From positions 61,705,701 through 61,769,700 of the forward strand of contig OY292275.1 in the NCBI GenBank assembly GCA_958496175.1: a DNA stretch of 64,000 bases, in the 5' to 3' direction. The notes beneath the pieces are model-generated. The model was not told where the DNA came from. It saw only the letters and a list, made by a program, of their open reading frames with translations, and ran no database searches. This document shows, piece by piece, positions 1-12,190 of the stretch. Position 1 is the stretch's first letter, and each line of letters starts with the position of its first letter. Source of the stretch: Sisyra terminalis. Lineage: Eukaryota > Arthropoda > Insecta > Neuroptera > Sisyridae. The position numbers were made by a program, and so were the translations under genes.

Positions 1-1498
1 AAAACACTTAAATTAAAATAAAGGGCAAACTTCAAGAAAAAATGTATAAACCACTGAGACTATTTTCAATCAACAAGTGACAAAAAGCCCAGAGAACAGC
101 AAACTCTTCGTCTATTTTACCAAAGCCTTTGCCTACTTAACGGCGTCATCAGTAGGAAAAACTTTGGATGAAATTATTTGAAACTTAAACTCGAATATAC
201 AAAATTTAAAAGTTGATGAAATTATATGAAGTACTTATATCGGAACCGTAGCTTACAGATGTCTGAAGTGCAGAAAATAAAATTGCTCAAATTGGGGCAC
301 ATTGAAACAATATAATTTTCTTTTTAAGCAGTTCACATTTGAAAATTGCATTTTTGTGGCGTCACTATGCATTTCTGTATATTAGCAATATCCATTGAAT
401 GTCCTATGGATGTATCTAACACATTTTTTTAAAAATTTGCACTTAACACATCCATGAAATAAGGTATCGAATATAGTCTACGAAATTATCTCAAATAATT
501 TACAAACAATGTCTTGAATATACTTAATCTTTGTCCTATTGAACAAATTATGGGCTGTTAATATATTGCAAATAATTTGTACATAAAGGAAACTTGGTCT
601 ATAGCTATAGCTAGCTTTTTTTAAAATAATAATGTACAACACTATTTACATTTAGTAATTATAGATGTTACTATATTAAACATAAACATGTTATATCACA
701 AAAAAAATCCCATAGACGTTGACTTTGCAAAAAATTATTTGAACAGTGGGTGGTATTTTAATTCTTTCACTTATCCATAAAACCGAACAAAAAATATATA
801 AATTTTTAATCTATACGAGTGACTATCATAAGTAAATAAATAAAAATAAAGGTAAAATGACGAGTGCTTGAAATCCAATTATCAAAGAGTGATTATTTTT
901 ATTACCACCCACTGTGCCAAAGTAGTTTCCGAGATAAATGAGTTTAAACTTGATTTAAAAGAATAGATATACTCATAAGTCTGCGATGATTAAATTGTCT
1001 TAAAAATATCAAAATATTTTTCGCACTTATTATGGACAATATTTCATCACGCAAGATTTTGTTGCAAATTACATAATTAATGTTTTTATTAACATATTGT
1101 ACGTAGGCATGCAAATTTTAAGTAATCGATAAACTAAATCTACTTTCCCTCTTACAAAAAGGTATTTTGTATTTTCAAAAAACCAATTAGAAGTCGTTTA
1201 AAGTTATTTAAGTTACATTAAAGGCATTTTAATGTAATGATTTCAAAATGGTTTTTTTGACACGGTAACCTTTGATTACGTAAAAGTTTGGAAACATTAA
1301 AGACTGGGTAAAAAAACATTGCCAGAAAGTTTCTTGTGGATTAAAAAAAAAATACTTCTCCGGGAAGGATGAAGAATGTTTTAAATATCACTGTGAGCAG
1401 TTTTATACATATGTCCACTTGGTATTTGCCGGAGATTTGTAGTTCGAAAAATGCAGGGTAAAGAAAACTATAGGTTTTTTTTTCTAAGTCAATAAATC
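1..1498. other. AT-rich intergenic DNA
   Basis: No coding region, RNA gene or ordered repeat recognised. Confidence 0.6.
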
Positions 1499-1675
1499 CA
1501 AGGGCGGATCCAGGATTTCTCTCTGGCAAGAATATAAGGGGTGAACGGGGGAAAAATCAACAATAACTACAAGTTCAAATATGGTATGACTAAGGTAGTT
1601 TAATTATAACAACTCTGATAATTTGATTTGCTTCTAAATCTATCAAAGTTCTTGAAGCTCTTAAATCCGCCGTTG
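1499..1675. mobile_element. Short inverted-repeat element (CAAGGGCGGATCC end)
   Basis: CAAGGGCGGATCC at the left and AAATCCGCCGTTG at the right are imperfect inverted repeats 177 bp apart. The left end resembles the GGCGGATCCAGGATTT ends of hAT-like elements. Flanking duplications are not convincing. Confidence 0.4.
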
Positions 1676-2159
1676 ATTAATAATTGTATAGTAAAGTAAA
1701 AGGAAAAAAATATTTTAATTTATATATTTTGAGTCAATGAAGAAAGAACTATAATCGGTATGGAGATAAGAAGAAATGGTAACTTAGTCGATTACATTCT
1801 TAGAGTAAAAAGGTTCTGAATTCTAATCATCTAGAAATAATGAAAGCTTATTTTAAAAAAAATCCGGTTTCATATAAACATACCCAATAAATCTTAGGCC
1901 TCATTTACAAATGACTATAATATTATCAAATTTTCTTCGTACTTACAATTTATCTCGCATCTTTTCTGTTACAGCTTGCCTCTTTGACCATTGATTGTTG
2001 AGATACCAATAAAGATGTAGGTATTACAAATAAAAAACCTGGAAAAAAATGAAGATTTTTAAAAAAAGATGAAGAATTCAGTCTTTAATGGGTTGGAAGA
2101 GGGTATGATTGAAAAATATACGCCAAAAAAGGCGAAAATCACGTCAAAAAGTGTGCTTT

Positions 2160-2635
2160 AACACCAGGTTTAACCCAAAAAAAGTTATAAACGGTTTTGT
2201 GAATGCACTTATTCCATTGTTGAATTTTATAACGAGTGTTATTTTTTTTCAACTACAGTACAAACAAATTTTATTGTAGTGCAATTTGGGTGTTAGTACA
2301 AAGACATATATTCTAAAAAAATATTTCTTCTAATTCGATCCAAACAATAGTTACAACGGTTTTTGTAAATGTAAATAGACTCTAATTACTTCATTGTTGA
2401 AACAGCAAAAACCGTCATAACTTTGAATTTATTGAAGTACAAACGATTTTTTTTGCGGATTCTCCCAGGTGCTGGTCTCTAGTTAATGTAACCATTGGAA
2501 TTTTTGTTTGTACTTCAACCGGAAAAAAATAGTTTTCCGGCTACTACGGATTTTCCTTGAGAGATTTTCCAAATCCAAAAGCGGTACAATCTAGTTACGG
2601 AGGCGCTGAGGATTGTACCGAAAAAAATGGACAGA
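2160..2635. repeat. Copy of the GATTGTACCG repeat family
   Basis: Shares long blocks with 17300-17790: AACCCAAAAAAAGTTAT, GTGAATGCACTTATTCCA, TGCAATTTGGGTGTTAGTAC, GCGGATTCTCCC and AAAGCGGTACAATCTA. The two copies are in the same orientation. Several inner blocks (TTTGTACTTCAACCG, GATTGTACCGAAAA) recur within each copy. No coding sequence; family unknown. Confidence 0.7.
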
Positions 2636-2880
2636 AATCCAGAGCTGTAGAGCTACAAAAAAAATTCTGTAAAACTAACAATTACTTTAAAAGAATGGAC
2701 CAAATCTTATCATTGGGCATTGCAATACAAGAAAATAATAGAATTGGATAATGAATACTATGGATGTATACTATAAAAGTACAACTTTAGAATTGATAAC
2801 CAAATATATTCTTTAAGACTGGGAAACTTTTGAAAATTTTGTACAGAGCTTTTATGGTACTTGTATGTTTAATATAGATG

Positions 2881-3585
2881 CAGTGGCGTAGCTAGGTAAC
2901 CAAGGACCCTGGGACAAATTAAAAAATGAGACCCCACTGCTATGTAAACTGATTAAGTTTTATCCAAATAAAAATATGAAATATACAAATACTTTAAAAA
3001 GCTATTGAAGCTCTTTTTTGTGCCCTGCAGGGCAGGTAATAAAAATATTAAACAGTAACATAACTTACAATTAATACTTGATGTAGGTTTGGCTAATAAC
3101 ACGAAATAGAGAAGATTCAAGGGTTTATTATATAAAGGTCGGACCTACCAACTGACTAAATAACAATTATATTTGCAATTTTTTCCTAGCTTTAGTTTTC
3201 GCAAAAGTATCAATGACTTCGTTTAAATCCAGGCTTGATGCGATCTTGTTTTCAATCGCTATTAGCGATGAATATCGGAGTTGATTTTGGCCCATATTAT
3301 TTCTTAAATAATTTTTGAATTATTTTTAATTTGCTAAATGACTTTTCAGCTGCTGCAGAAGTGACAAGAATTGCAAAGAATAATAACATTGCTGTAAATA
3401 CTTCCGTTAGGTGGCATTCTAGCACTCCATATTTGCTCATTATTTCCTCACATAATTGGTGAACTTCCAACTGAATTTCCAAAAAGTTCAGTCTGATCGA
3501 GATTTCTGGGAAGGATTCGAGGGCCCCCTGGGCTTGAGGGCCCCGGGGCACTGCCCCGCCTAGCCTCTAGGTATCTAGGCCAGTG
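2881..3585 (-). mobile_element. hAT-type element, short internally deleted copy
   Basis: The left end CAGTGGCGTAGCTAGG pairs with a decayed right end (...TAGGCCAGTG). Flanking 8-mers TATAGATG and TATAAATA match at 6 of 8 positions, consistent with a hAT 8-bp duplication. The element has the same ends and internal sequence as the one at 15909-18356 in the opposite orientation. The only coding remnant is the C-terminal part of a transposase. It includes the GC-rich subterminal block (GGGGCAGTGCCCC type). Confidence 0.8.
3297..3530 (-). pseudogene. hAT transposase C-terminal dimerisation region, remnant
   Basis: The translation runs through KYGVLECHLTEVFTAMLLF and SAAAEKSFSKLKIIQ. The AxAAExSFSKLKxIK signature is the hAT family C-terminal dimerisation domain found in ZMYM/hAT-like transposases. 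It is cut off after SKLKIIQKLFKK by a frameshift or stop, whereas the copy at 16052 continues with NYLRNNM. No catalytic core or DNA-binding domain is present, so it is not functional. Confidence 0.75.
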
Positions 3586-3593
3586 TATAAATA

Positions 3594-5040
3594 TAAATGC
3601 TGATATTGGTAAATGTAATTTTACGTGTCCAATATTTCAAATAAAATATAAGTGCAAGTATACGTTGGGTCTTCTAATCCATTTAAAAAAAAAAATTAAG
3701 TCCCTGGGGAAATTAAATGTTTTTCTTTAGGATAAAAACATTTATGTGGGCACCCATCAAAAGCAAAGAAAGGATTAATTATTCAATAAATTTACTTATT
3801 TCGCCTCAAATATTGCCGTTTTTAATTCCATTTTGTACATGCTTTTGTTGTTTTAGTCTTAATTTTTGTGCCTATTTGATCTATCTTGGAGTTAAATGTT
3901 TAAATCTGGCGTGTAAATCACCTATTTAAAAATTAAATACCTGGCGTTAATTAATGTTAATGTGCGCTTATATTTACCCCTTGGAAAAAGTTTCATGTTT
4001 GTATAGTTAAATTGCATGCATACGTGTATTTTAAGTTGCCTATACATTTCAAGATTCATTTTACTATATTGTTACCATTACATTGTCTATAAATCTACTC
4101 TCTTAAAGTCCAAGAATTAACGTTTAATATCCTTTTTTTCTAAATAGTAGACAGAAAGCATATTTCATGTAAAATACGGCTCAAAGGAAAAAAATTTTTT
4201 CAGTTAAACAAAACCACAAAGTAGATTAAGGTCAATGTTAAAATCTCCTTACATTTAATCCGGATTATACTTCAAACTCATCCGAAAGGATAATTATTTT
4301 GTTTTGGTCATTTAAATAAAGAAATAAATATATTTTTTTAACATCCAACCATTCGTTTCCCTCCACCAAAATTATTTTCATTTTTTAAACGAAAAATTCC
4401 CTTAAAAAAATTTAATCATTCACATTTCATTATCCGTAAGATTTCAACCAAAATTATCAATGGTTCAAATACAAAACACAATGGGGAGGCAACCACTAAT
4501 TTTAACCCCTTTGTCAGAGGGTACAAACGAAAAGCCACAGCCTTAGACCAGTATACCGCCTTCATGTCTTTCTTCAAAGCCACATACGAATGATGGATTT
4601 TTCAAAACAGGAAATCCGAGATGAAAAAAAATCATTTACGCCTTACAAATTGGTCCTTTGACGAAATCAATGGTCAGTAAATTATCACTTTTTTTCTGGA
4701 CCAAATAAAAACAAATTTTATAGACTGTAATTGTCGTATCTTTGGCCAATGTTTTGCTGATTAAATGGAATTTTTGTGTTTGTATATGGAGTTCAGTTTG
4801 ATAACTCAATGACCTTTGCAAGTGTATCGAATATTTCAATTAAGACGAAAAAATTGACTCATTGGAAATTATATTTATAGAAATAAAACTTGGAATTTTT
4901 ATTTTTATTCTAACTAATTTTCAATCTTCAATGTACTTCTATCTCCTTCACCATAATGGTTCACTAAAGGTAACAATTTGTACTCATTATTTACAGCCCT
5001 TTAAAAAAAAAGTCATTTAACGGCATTTAGAAATCATGAT
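3594..5040. other. AT-rich intergenic DNA
   Basis: Unique-looking sequence between a hAT element and a foldback MITE. Short open frames (3717-3929 +, 4636-4839 -) have biased, low-complexity translations without recognisable domains. Confidence 0.55.
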
Positions 5041-5049
5041 ACTAAAAGT

Positions 5050-5318
5050 CAAGGTTTATAAATTACACAGGTTGCCCCATTAGAAAAAAATATGACGTCA
5101 TACGAAGAATTTTTAAATCTGAATCAGCCTGAAGATATGTACGAATTTCTTCTGGATACGTCACGTGGCGCATGAGGCCACCTGTGTATTTTATAAACCT
5201 TGGGTACTACCCAACGTATATACGACGTATCCAGAAGAAATTTGTACATATCTTCAGACTGATTCAAATTTTAATTTTTTTTTCTAATGGGGCAACCTGT
5301 GTAATTTATAAACCTTGG
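5050..5318. mobile_element. CAAGGTTTATAAA inverted-repeat element, foldback form
   Basis: Starts CAAGGTTTATAAATTACACAGG; a unit like the 153-bp copy ends at about 5201 (TTTATAAACCTTG). An inverted partial copy then follows and ends ATTTATAAACCTTGG. The flanks ACTAAAAGT (5041-5049 and 5319-5327) are an exact 9-bp duplication. It contains the CREB/ATF site TGACGTCA at 5093-5100. Downstream DNA (5319-5460) recurs, inverted, inside the copy at 13928-14352. Confidence 0.75.
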
Positions 5319-5635
5319 ACTAAAAGTGCCTTTTCACTAACACGTCAAAATGGCGATAATGCAACTGAAATAATGATTGAACGCTAAGAAATCATGAGAT
5401 AGAGATATATGTTGTCTTTGTTATTAAACACAGGCCTGCAAAAATACTTTTTGAATATTGTTTTGACTGTAATAGGTTATTTCAATGTATTTTTTTGCGT
5501 TTAATTAAAATATGAAATCCATTTCTTTCCATCACGTAAGGCTTTCTCAAAAAAATAAGAAAATATATTACAAATAAGTACCAAAAAATGTTTTTTTTTT
5601 TTAAAAATGTTTCCTAAATTCCATAGAATCAATAC

Positions 5636-6494
5636 TAGACTGGACCAAAAAAATCGACTCCTTTTTTTTTTGAAAAATTTGAAAAATCGAAAATATTGTT
5701 GAAGGTGACAAAAAAAAATCGGGAAGGTTTGAGCCCTTAATATTAATATTAAGAGGTCAATCATCTTTAATTTCGATTTTTTATTTAGGCTTTCATTTTT
5801 GCGTCAATGCTGTCAGTCAAACTAGCAAGGTAAAAAAAATCATCTGCACATATATTTATAGAAGATTAAATTCCCTACAAAAAAGGTCTCTTTCAAAATT
5901 TTTGCCAGACACCCCGTTTCCGAATAATCAAGCTTTAAACATTGATATAAATTTTAGATTTATCTTCTTTATTTTGGAATTTTGTAACTAACGAACCCAA
6001 AAATAAATAGAAATGAACAATAAAGATTCTTAAAGGATATTTAATGCTCTACAAAAAAGGTCTGTTAACGTTTTTATATAAAATTACTCTTTCAAAATTG
6101 TTTCAACAACGAAAAAAGCAATAATTTAATTTTTCCTTCAACTTTAGTTGTGAATAACTTTTGAAAAAGTGATTTTATGTAAAAACGTTAAAGAGACCGT
6201 TTTTGTAGAGCATTAAATTCCCTTCAAGAATCAGTATTGTTCATTTCTATTTATTTTTTGGTTCGTTAGTTACAAAATTCCAAAATAAAGAAGATAAATC
6301 TAAAAATTATAACAATGTTTAAAACTTGATTATTCGGAAACGGGGTGTCTGGCAAAAATTTTGAAAGAGACCTTTTTTGTAGGGAATTTAATTTTCTATA
6401 AATTTATGTGCAGATGAATTTTTTTACCTTGATACTTTGACAGCATTAACGCAAAAATGAAAGTCCAAATAAAAAATCGAAACTAAAGATGATA
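5636..6494. mobile_element. Palindromic transposon, family 2 (TAGACTGGACC end), right end missing
   Basis: Starts TAGACTGGACCAAAAAAATCGA and folds back around a centre near 6115. The right arm stops at about 6494 in CTAAAGATGAT, about 140 bp short of the expected end. No target duplication. It is non-coding. Confidence 0.75.
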
Positions 6495-7221
6495 GAAGAT
6501 TAGTTATGGAAAATCCAAATTTGGATTCAGAATAAATTTATGTTAAATATTTGTTCATAAATCGTAAAATAAACCCTACAATTATCCTACTCATAAAGTT
6601 CATCTTTTTTGAAGTTTTCCCTTCTACCGCGTGTGAACTACACACTTGTGTTAATTTTTTTTGTACATTATTTGATCTTCTAGCGATATTAAATAGACTT
6701 AAATATATACTATGAAATAGACTAAAATGTGTGGAAATGTATAGAAGTCAATGGTTAAAAATATGTAACTTATGTGTAGCGTTTCGTAGCATGTCTGATC
6801 ACCGGCCATATTTATGTCTTTGTCCTTTTTTGTTACACACATATCAGCTTTTCCATCACTTATTTTTTTCTATCAACTTTGTTAGAATTCTATTGATAAA
6901 GAAGTAATTAAAGGCATTTAATTTGAACAATTAAAACCACCATTAGACTAGCACAGTTTTCATGTGAGTTTTCCCTTCAGCTAAAAGTTAGTTACTCGAA
7001 AAAATCAAATTAAATTCGCATTCCATCATACATTTAGTAGAAAAATGTTTCTAACCAAAAATTAATCGGTAAAACCAAATCGGGAATGAATAATCAATGG
7101 GAGTCAAATTTACATTGTTGGGCACTAACTAAGGATATCATTCAGGCGAAGTTGAGGGAATCATCTTTAGCACCAATCGTTAATGAAGTGAAAACATCAA
7201 ATTGATTTTTCCAAAGAATAC

Positions 7222-7230
7222 TATAAAAAA
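7222..7230 (+). promoter_or_regulatory. TATA-like box upstream of the candidate promoter, displaced by an insertion
   Basis: CTATAAAAAA lies 16 bp before the palindrome inserted at 7246. If that element and one copy of its 8-bp duplication are removed in thought, the box falls about 33 bp upstream of the start of the GC-rich block. In such AT-rich DNA a TATA match alone is weak evidence. Confidence 0.2.
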
Positions 7231-7245
7231 AACAACTATAGACAT

Positions 7246-8241
7246 TAGATTGTTCGAAAAAAAATTTTTTTTTTCTTAATTATATCGAAAATATTGTTGA
7301 GAATGACAAAAAAAAATCCTGTGAGAGTTTAAGCTCTTAATATTAATATTAAGAAGTGCCGCATCGCAAATTTTGATTTTCCATTTAAATAACAGGCACA
7401 ATATTCTCTTGCACTTTGGAATTTTATAGCTCACGTTGGTGACAATATTTTGGAATGACCAAGGTATATTCTTGTAGAAAATTGAACGATCTACAAAAAA
7501 GGTCTCGAACAAGTTTATGTTATATTTATTCCTTCAAAAGTTATTCGAGGTGAAAGTTGAACTAAAGAGAAATTTTAATATTTTTTCAATTTTTTGACGC
7601 AACCATCAACTTTATGAGAAAATTTTATAGGACATTTTTTAGAGCACTTTTTTTGCTATAACCTTTTTTAATAAAAGTTTTTGATATTTTTCACAGGTCC
7701 TAAGTTATTTGCATTAAACTGAAAATTCCCTGAATTATTATATTTTTAACATAAAAATTATTTTTTTTATCTTAATTAAATAACTTAGGACCTGTGAAAA
7801 ATATCAAAAACTTTTATAGAGATAAGTTATAGAACAAACAGTGCTCTACAAAAAATGTCCTATAAAATTTTATCATAAAATTGATAGTTGCGTTAAAAAA
7901 TTGGAAAAATTTTAAAATTTTTCTTTAGTTCCACTTTGACCTCGAATAACTTTTGAAGGAATAAATATATCAAAAACTTGGACGAGACCTTTTTTGTAGA
8001 TCGTTCAATTTTCTACAAGAATATACCTTGGTCATTCCGAAATATAGTCACCAACGTGAGCTATAAAATTCCAAAGTGCAAGAGAATATTGTTCCCATGT
8101 TATTTAAATGGAAAATCGAAATTTGCGATGCGGCACCTCTTAATATTTAATATTAAGAGCTTAAACTTTCACAGGATTTTTTTTTGTCATTCCCAAATAT
8201 TAAGAAAAAAAATATTTCATAATTTTTTTTGAATCAGTCTA
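7246..8241. mobile_element. Palindromic transposon, family 1 (TAGACTGATTC ends), upstream of the candidate promoter
   Basis: Almost the whole element is one inverted repeat with arms near 490 bp around a centre near 7745. The ends are TAGATTGTTC (decayed) and GAATCAGTCTA. It is flanked by ATAGACAT on both sides (7238-7245 and 8242-8249), an exact 8-bp target duplication. Open frames inside it are mirror images between the arms and are not genes. Confidence 0.85.
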
Positions 8242-8249
8242 ATAGACAT

Positions 8250-8544
8250 AGTATAGGATGAATTGGCCGTGGAGTAGGGTGACTCCCGTTGGGGCCGAGA
8301 TTGTGGCAGAATCCGCGACAGTTCGTCTCCAGCACTCGCGTACGCGACACGTGTTCTCTGTTCAACGCGAAACCCACGTGTTATATCCCAACAGTGCTCG
8401 CAACAATTGCCCGGCAATCGATAAATCACAACAATCAACAAAAGTTACAATCAGTGTTAAGTGATACCACCTTGTGACTAAAGTGTATATCTTCATTTGG
8501 AAAATTTAAAAAACCAAATTCCATAAAAACGGAATCCTATTACG
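8250..8544 (+). promoter_or_regulatory. Candidate promoter / non-coding first exon of the Pvf-type gene
   Basis: An isolated GC-rich block (8260-8420) followed by a CA/AAC-rich stretch typical of insect 5' UTRs. It holds two CACGTG boxes (8348-8353 and 8375-8380), which can act as E-boxes and also contain the ACGTG core of hypoxia-response elements. A possible splice donor, ACG|GTATGA, lies at 8545 and would join to the acceptor at 15113. Several short frames are open on both strands but none resembles a protein. The role is inferred from composition, position and orientation only; it could instead be an unrelated conserved element or an exon of another transcript. Confidence 0.35.
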
Positions 8545-8545
8545 G

Positions 8546-10083
8546 TATGATTTTTTAACGACAGAATTTTTAACACGCTTCATAATTAGCACCCAAACAA
8601 TATCAACTTCATTAATATCCAAGTTCTAAATCATTCATTACTTGTACTCTCTACCTATTTATTCTATTGGTTTAGTTGACCTTTTCGAAAACACAATAAA
8701 ACTTTTTCTTGCATAAATTTTCATTTTAATAAAAAGAAGACTTTTTGCCAATTTTATCATTAGTACTTGTCTTTGAAAACACAGTTATTTTTTGAGAGAA
8801 AATTAATTTTTTTCCTCGGAACTAAGTTTCTGGAATTAAGGACAAACCCCGAAAAATAGGCCATCATCACAAAAACTTTGAATAAAATCAATAAAGGATA
8901 CAATAGCATTGCAAGTTTTTTTCAATTTTCCATTAACGACTAACCAATGGACTTAGAAGATAAATATTTAGTTTTGACGAATTTTTTTTGTGTGGAAAGG
9001 GGCCATTAATTAATTACGTAAGAGTCAAATCTTTGCATATATTCTTATGTTGAGGAGAAAGGGGTGAAATTCATTGCTGTTTTTTTCAATACACAATTAA
9101 AACACAAAATTTTGATTTTAAATCAATGATATAATCAGTTTCAATAGTAGCAATGTTTTGATGTCTAGGGTGAAAATTTTTAATGCCATATTAGTAAAAA
9201 TCAATTGATTACTAAGGACAATATCAAAAAATTACATTTTTATTATCACTTAAGTTTTCAATTTTTTTACCACTTAATAACGATTAGAATATATAGAAAT
9301 CCGATGAAATAACTGTGTATGATTATAGTGGGTACACCAATATCACCTCCCCCTTAACTAATTAATTTTTTCCAGGACTTTTCTTCTGCATTGGGGTCTT
9401 GCATTGCCAATTTTGCAGCACAGAATTTTATCTTTTATCAGTTTTTGGACACTTTTGGGTATTTGGCCGATCGATTAAGATTGATTAGGAATATTTGACA
9501 GCTTGCCGACTTTCTGGCATACCTTTGACACCATTCCCCCCTTAACTCTTTATTGGGTAAATTTTTGGTCATATTTCTTCTCAAAAAAAAAAAAAATAAA
9601 TTTGGCATTAATGAACTTCTAATGCATTTAAATAAACATTGAAAATGTTTTTAGTAACAACTTTGCGTTGCTATCCTGTGAAACTCGAAGAGCAAACAAT
9701 ACCGAATTTATATTATTTCGGATTTTTAGTCCTACCATTCCAATATAGATTTCCGACTAAGAAATATTTTGTAATTTTTACTAAATAGATCAATTACTCT
9801 AATCATAAAATATCTTTAGTACCACTTTGAAATAACTTATGAGCAAATAAATGGCAATTGAATAAATATTAGTTTAAAAATGGCATTTTCCAGCACACAT
9901 CTAATACCTTGTAAATAAAAATTTATTCCTAACAAAATTCCATCTATCACTGTTTATAGTTTTGCCAATTTATGTTTGCTCCTTTAAAATTATCAGAAAA
10001 ATCACTCTTAATTCTAATAGTGATATTCTAAAGACTGAAAAGTGGTTTAGTAAGAATATAGTTTTAGTCTAAATCTTTAACAT
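8546..10083 (+). other. Putative first intron, unique AT-rich part
   Basis: If 8250-8544 is a first exon, this is intronic. It has two C-rich runs (CACCTCCCCCTTAACT near 9347 and ATTCCCCCCTTAACTC near 9533) that are similar to each other. Otherwise nothing is recognised. Confidence 0.4.
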
Positions 10084-10094
10084 TAGAAGATTAT

Positions 10095-10424
10095 TGTGTA
10101 TACAATATATAGAATATATTGGGGTCCAATTTATGTAGTATAATTTAATATATAAAAATCATACCATAAACATAAATTTGAACAGAAATTGAAGTGAATC
10201 ATCACAAAGCAGTTACGGAATGATCCAAACTACTTGATAACCACTGAGAAAGCTTGCTTCGCAATCGAAATACGTATCTGGGCAATACGTCACGAATATT
10301 TTTGTTTGAACTTCGGTTCAAATTTATGTTTATGTTTATATTACATAAATTGGACCGCAATATACCCTATATATTGTATACACAATATAACTGTTCAAAG
10401 TCAGCTAAAAAATCTTATTTTGAG
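10095..10424. mobile_element. Short inverted-repeat element (TGTGTATACAATATATAG end)
   Basis: Internally an inverted repeat (TGTGTATACAATATATAG ... ATATTGTATACACA, with CAAATTTATGTTTATG mirrors inside) plus a right extension ACTGTTCAAAGTCAGC. It is flanked by TAGAAGATTAT at 10084-10094 and 10425-10435, a direct duplication of 9-11 bp. No protein is coded. Confidence 0.72.
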
Positions 10425-10639
10425 TAGAAGATTATAATTTAAATTATTTGTTAAAAAATACAAATTTTTGTCGTTGAACTGTAAATTTTAGTGAAACTGA
10501 TCCTTTTCTAAGATTTTATTGTTTAGTTGAACAAGATAGAATCATACGTAAGACAAGGATAACTCCAAGAAATCTTATATATCTCCAAAGTTTATAAAAG
10601 GAGAACACAAAAAAGGTCATTTTATTTATTTTTTTCCAA

Positions 10640-10885
10640 CAATTGAAAAAAAATGATATTCTCTGTAAAATAACCATAAATTTCGAGTTGGTTTCATTTA
10701 TCTAACTAAATTAATTTTTGAAAAATATTGCTTTAAATAGTTACGAATCTTTTGGTCTATATCTCAAGGTCTACGGGGAATTTGGTCGCGAAATATACAT
10801 AAAATATGTCAAGTCGTTATTTTAACATAAATTTCGATATAGGTTCCGATTTGGGGGCCAACTAGCCATACTGATCCGGCTAAGC
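10640..10885. repeat. Diverged single arm of the third palindrome family
   Basis: Shares with 54912-56573 the order CTCTGTAAAATAACC, TTGGTTTCA, GGAATTTGGTCGCGAAA, TTTCGATATAGGTTC and TTTGGGGGCCAACT. The terminal GGATCC block is mutated to TGATCCGG. Only one arm is present, so it cannot fold back. Confidence 0.65.
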
Positions 10886-10887
10886 CC

Positions 10888-11176
10888 TTACTCAGGTTGG
10901 CCCATGCGAAAAAAAAAAATGACGTCATCATGAAGTATTTTAAAATGGGAATCAGTTTGAATATATGTACATATTATATAGTGATTGAAAAATTGGTATA
11001 TTAAATTGAATCATTGTAACCATAGTAACACTTTAAATAAATTAAGTCCAACTTCAGTTGATATATTGTTACCATTGTTACCAACAGTTATGAATTTGAA
11101 TTTCTTCAGGGTTCCTCACTTTCCTTAATATTCTAATTGGTTATAAGCCCATGAGGTTTCCTGTGTATTTTATAAA
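10888..11176. mobile_element. Decayed CAAGGTTTATAAA element
   Basis: Keeps TTGGCCCATGCGAAAA, TGACGTCA (10920-10927), GAATCAGTTTGAATATATGTAC and, after a roughly 150-bp unrelated insert, CCATGAGGTTTCCTGTGTATTTTATAAACCT. The left end is degenerate and no duplication can be matched. Confidence 0.5.
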
Positions 11177-11734
11177 CCTAAACGTATCCTTACATGAGGA
11201 AGGGGGGGGGTCAAACGTCACTAAAATTTTCCTTACTTAATTAATTAAATTAAATAATTAACCCCTAACAATCTATTCTTTGTTAGATATCATTTTTTGG
11301 AGCCAAATAGCTAAAAAATCCATTGTTGGAAACTAAAGTATAGTAAAGTTGAATTCAGTATTGCATTAGTTTGTTTGAATATTAAATAAGTAATTGTTGT
11401 TATTGAAACCTGCACAAAATTGTATAATCCCTTTGTACTTTCGAATTGTATGAAATACTCATTGTTAAATTCCAAAATTAATTGATTTTTGGTAAGTTTT
11501 TTCAATTAAACTATGAATTTGAAAATTAATTGTTGTACATGCCAGGGTGTAAGATAAAGATTAACATAAAAGGAAGCATCCCCTTTATATTTCCGAAAGA
11601 TAAATCAATTTCAATTCATATCAAGATGATCAACATTTGGTGGATTCTTAAAAATTATATCACCCACTTCTATTGACTTAGTAAATATAAAAAAAGTTTA
11701 AAGTTGAGGGACTGCTGATATATGATAAACCAAG

Positions 11735-12190
11735 GGAACCAAAGGAAAGCTCGCGAGCCGCTTGCGGCTCTTTAAAAGCTTCGTTGGTACTCAAATTTAT
11801 TGTTAGAGTTAATTTCATATTACAAAATCATTTTTTTTTTGTTGTAACAATTAAATATAACCAGAAATTTTAGGTGTGTCTCCAAAAATTTTCAAATTGG
11901 CTTTTACTTGCATTAAGAAAAATTTGACTCCCCTAAGAATGTACTTAAAAATTATTTATCCATACTACACTAAATTTCCGCAACAATCATAACGTAAAAT
12001 GCAAAATGCACTTGATAAATTTGTGTGAAAAATATTTACAAGTCATTTCTTTCAAAGAAAAAAAATAATTCCCTCCGTTTTTCGTAACTTATCCTTTAAA
12101 AAAAAATCACTTTTCAAAAATTATTTAAATAATCGCCCTTTGAAATCAGCGCCATCTGTGTGATTGAGCCGCAAGTTTCAAATAAAAGCT
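11735..12190. repeat. Possible old element with GAGCCGC hairpin
   Basis: A perfect hairpin GAGCCGC TT GCGGCTC at 11755-11770 stands out in AT-rich DNA; the partial mirror GAGCCGCAAG lies near 12166. This resembles the subterminal hairpins of hAT-like elements, but true ends were not found. Confidence 0.3.

Noticed and set aside
7276..7512. Frames reading MFETFFVDRSIFYKNI, repeated at 7978, 38145, 40540, 41287 and 43475
   Set aside because: All lie in arms of the family-1 palindromes; frames are broken differently in each copy and no known domain is present.
8217..8477. Open frames on both strands over the GC-rich block
   Set aside because: Three overlapping frames in opposite directions without domains; open because the block is GC-rich. 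Treated as promoter or UTR.
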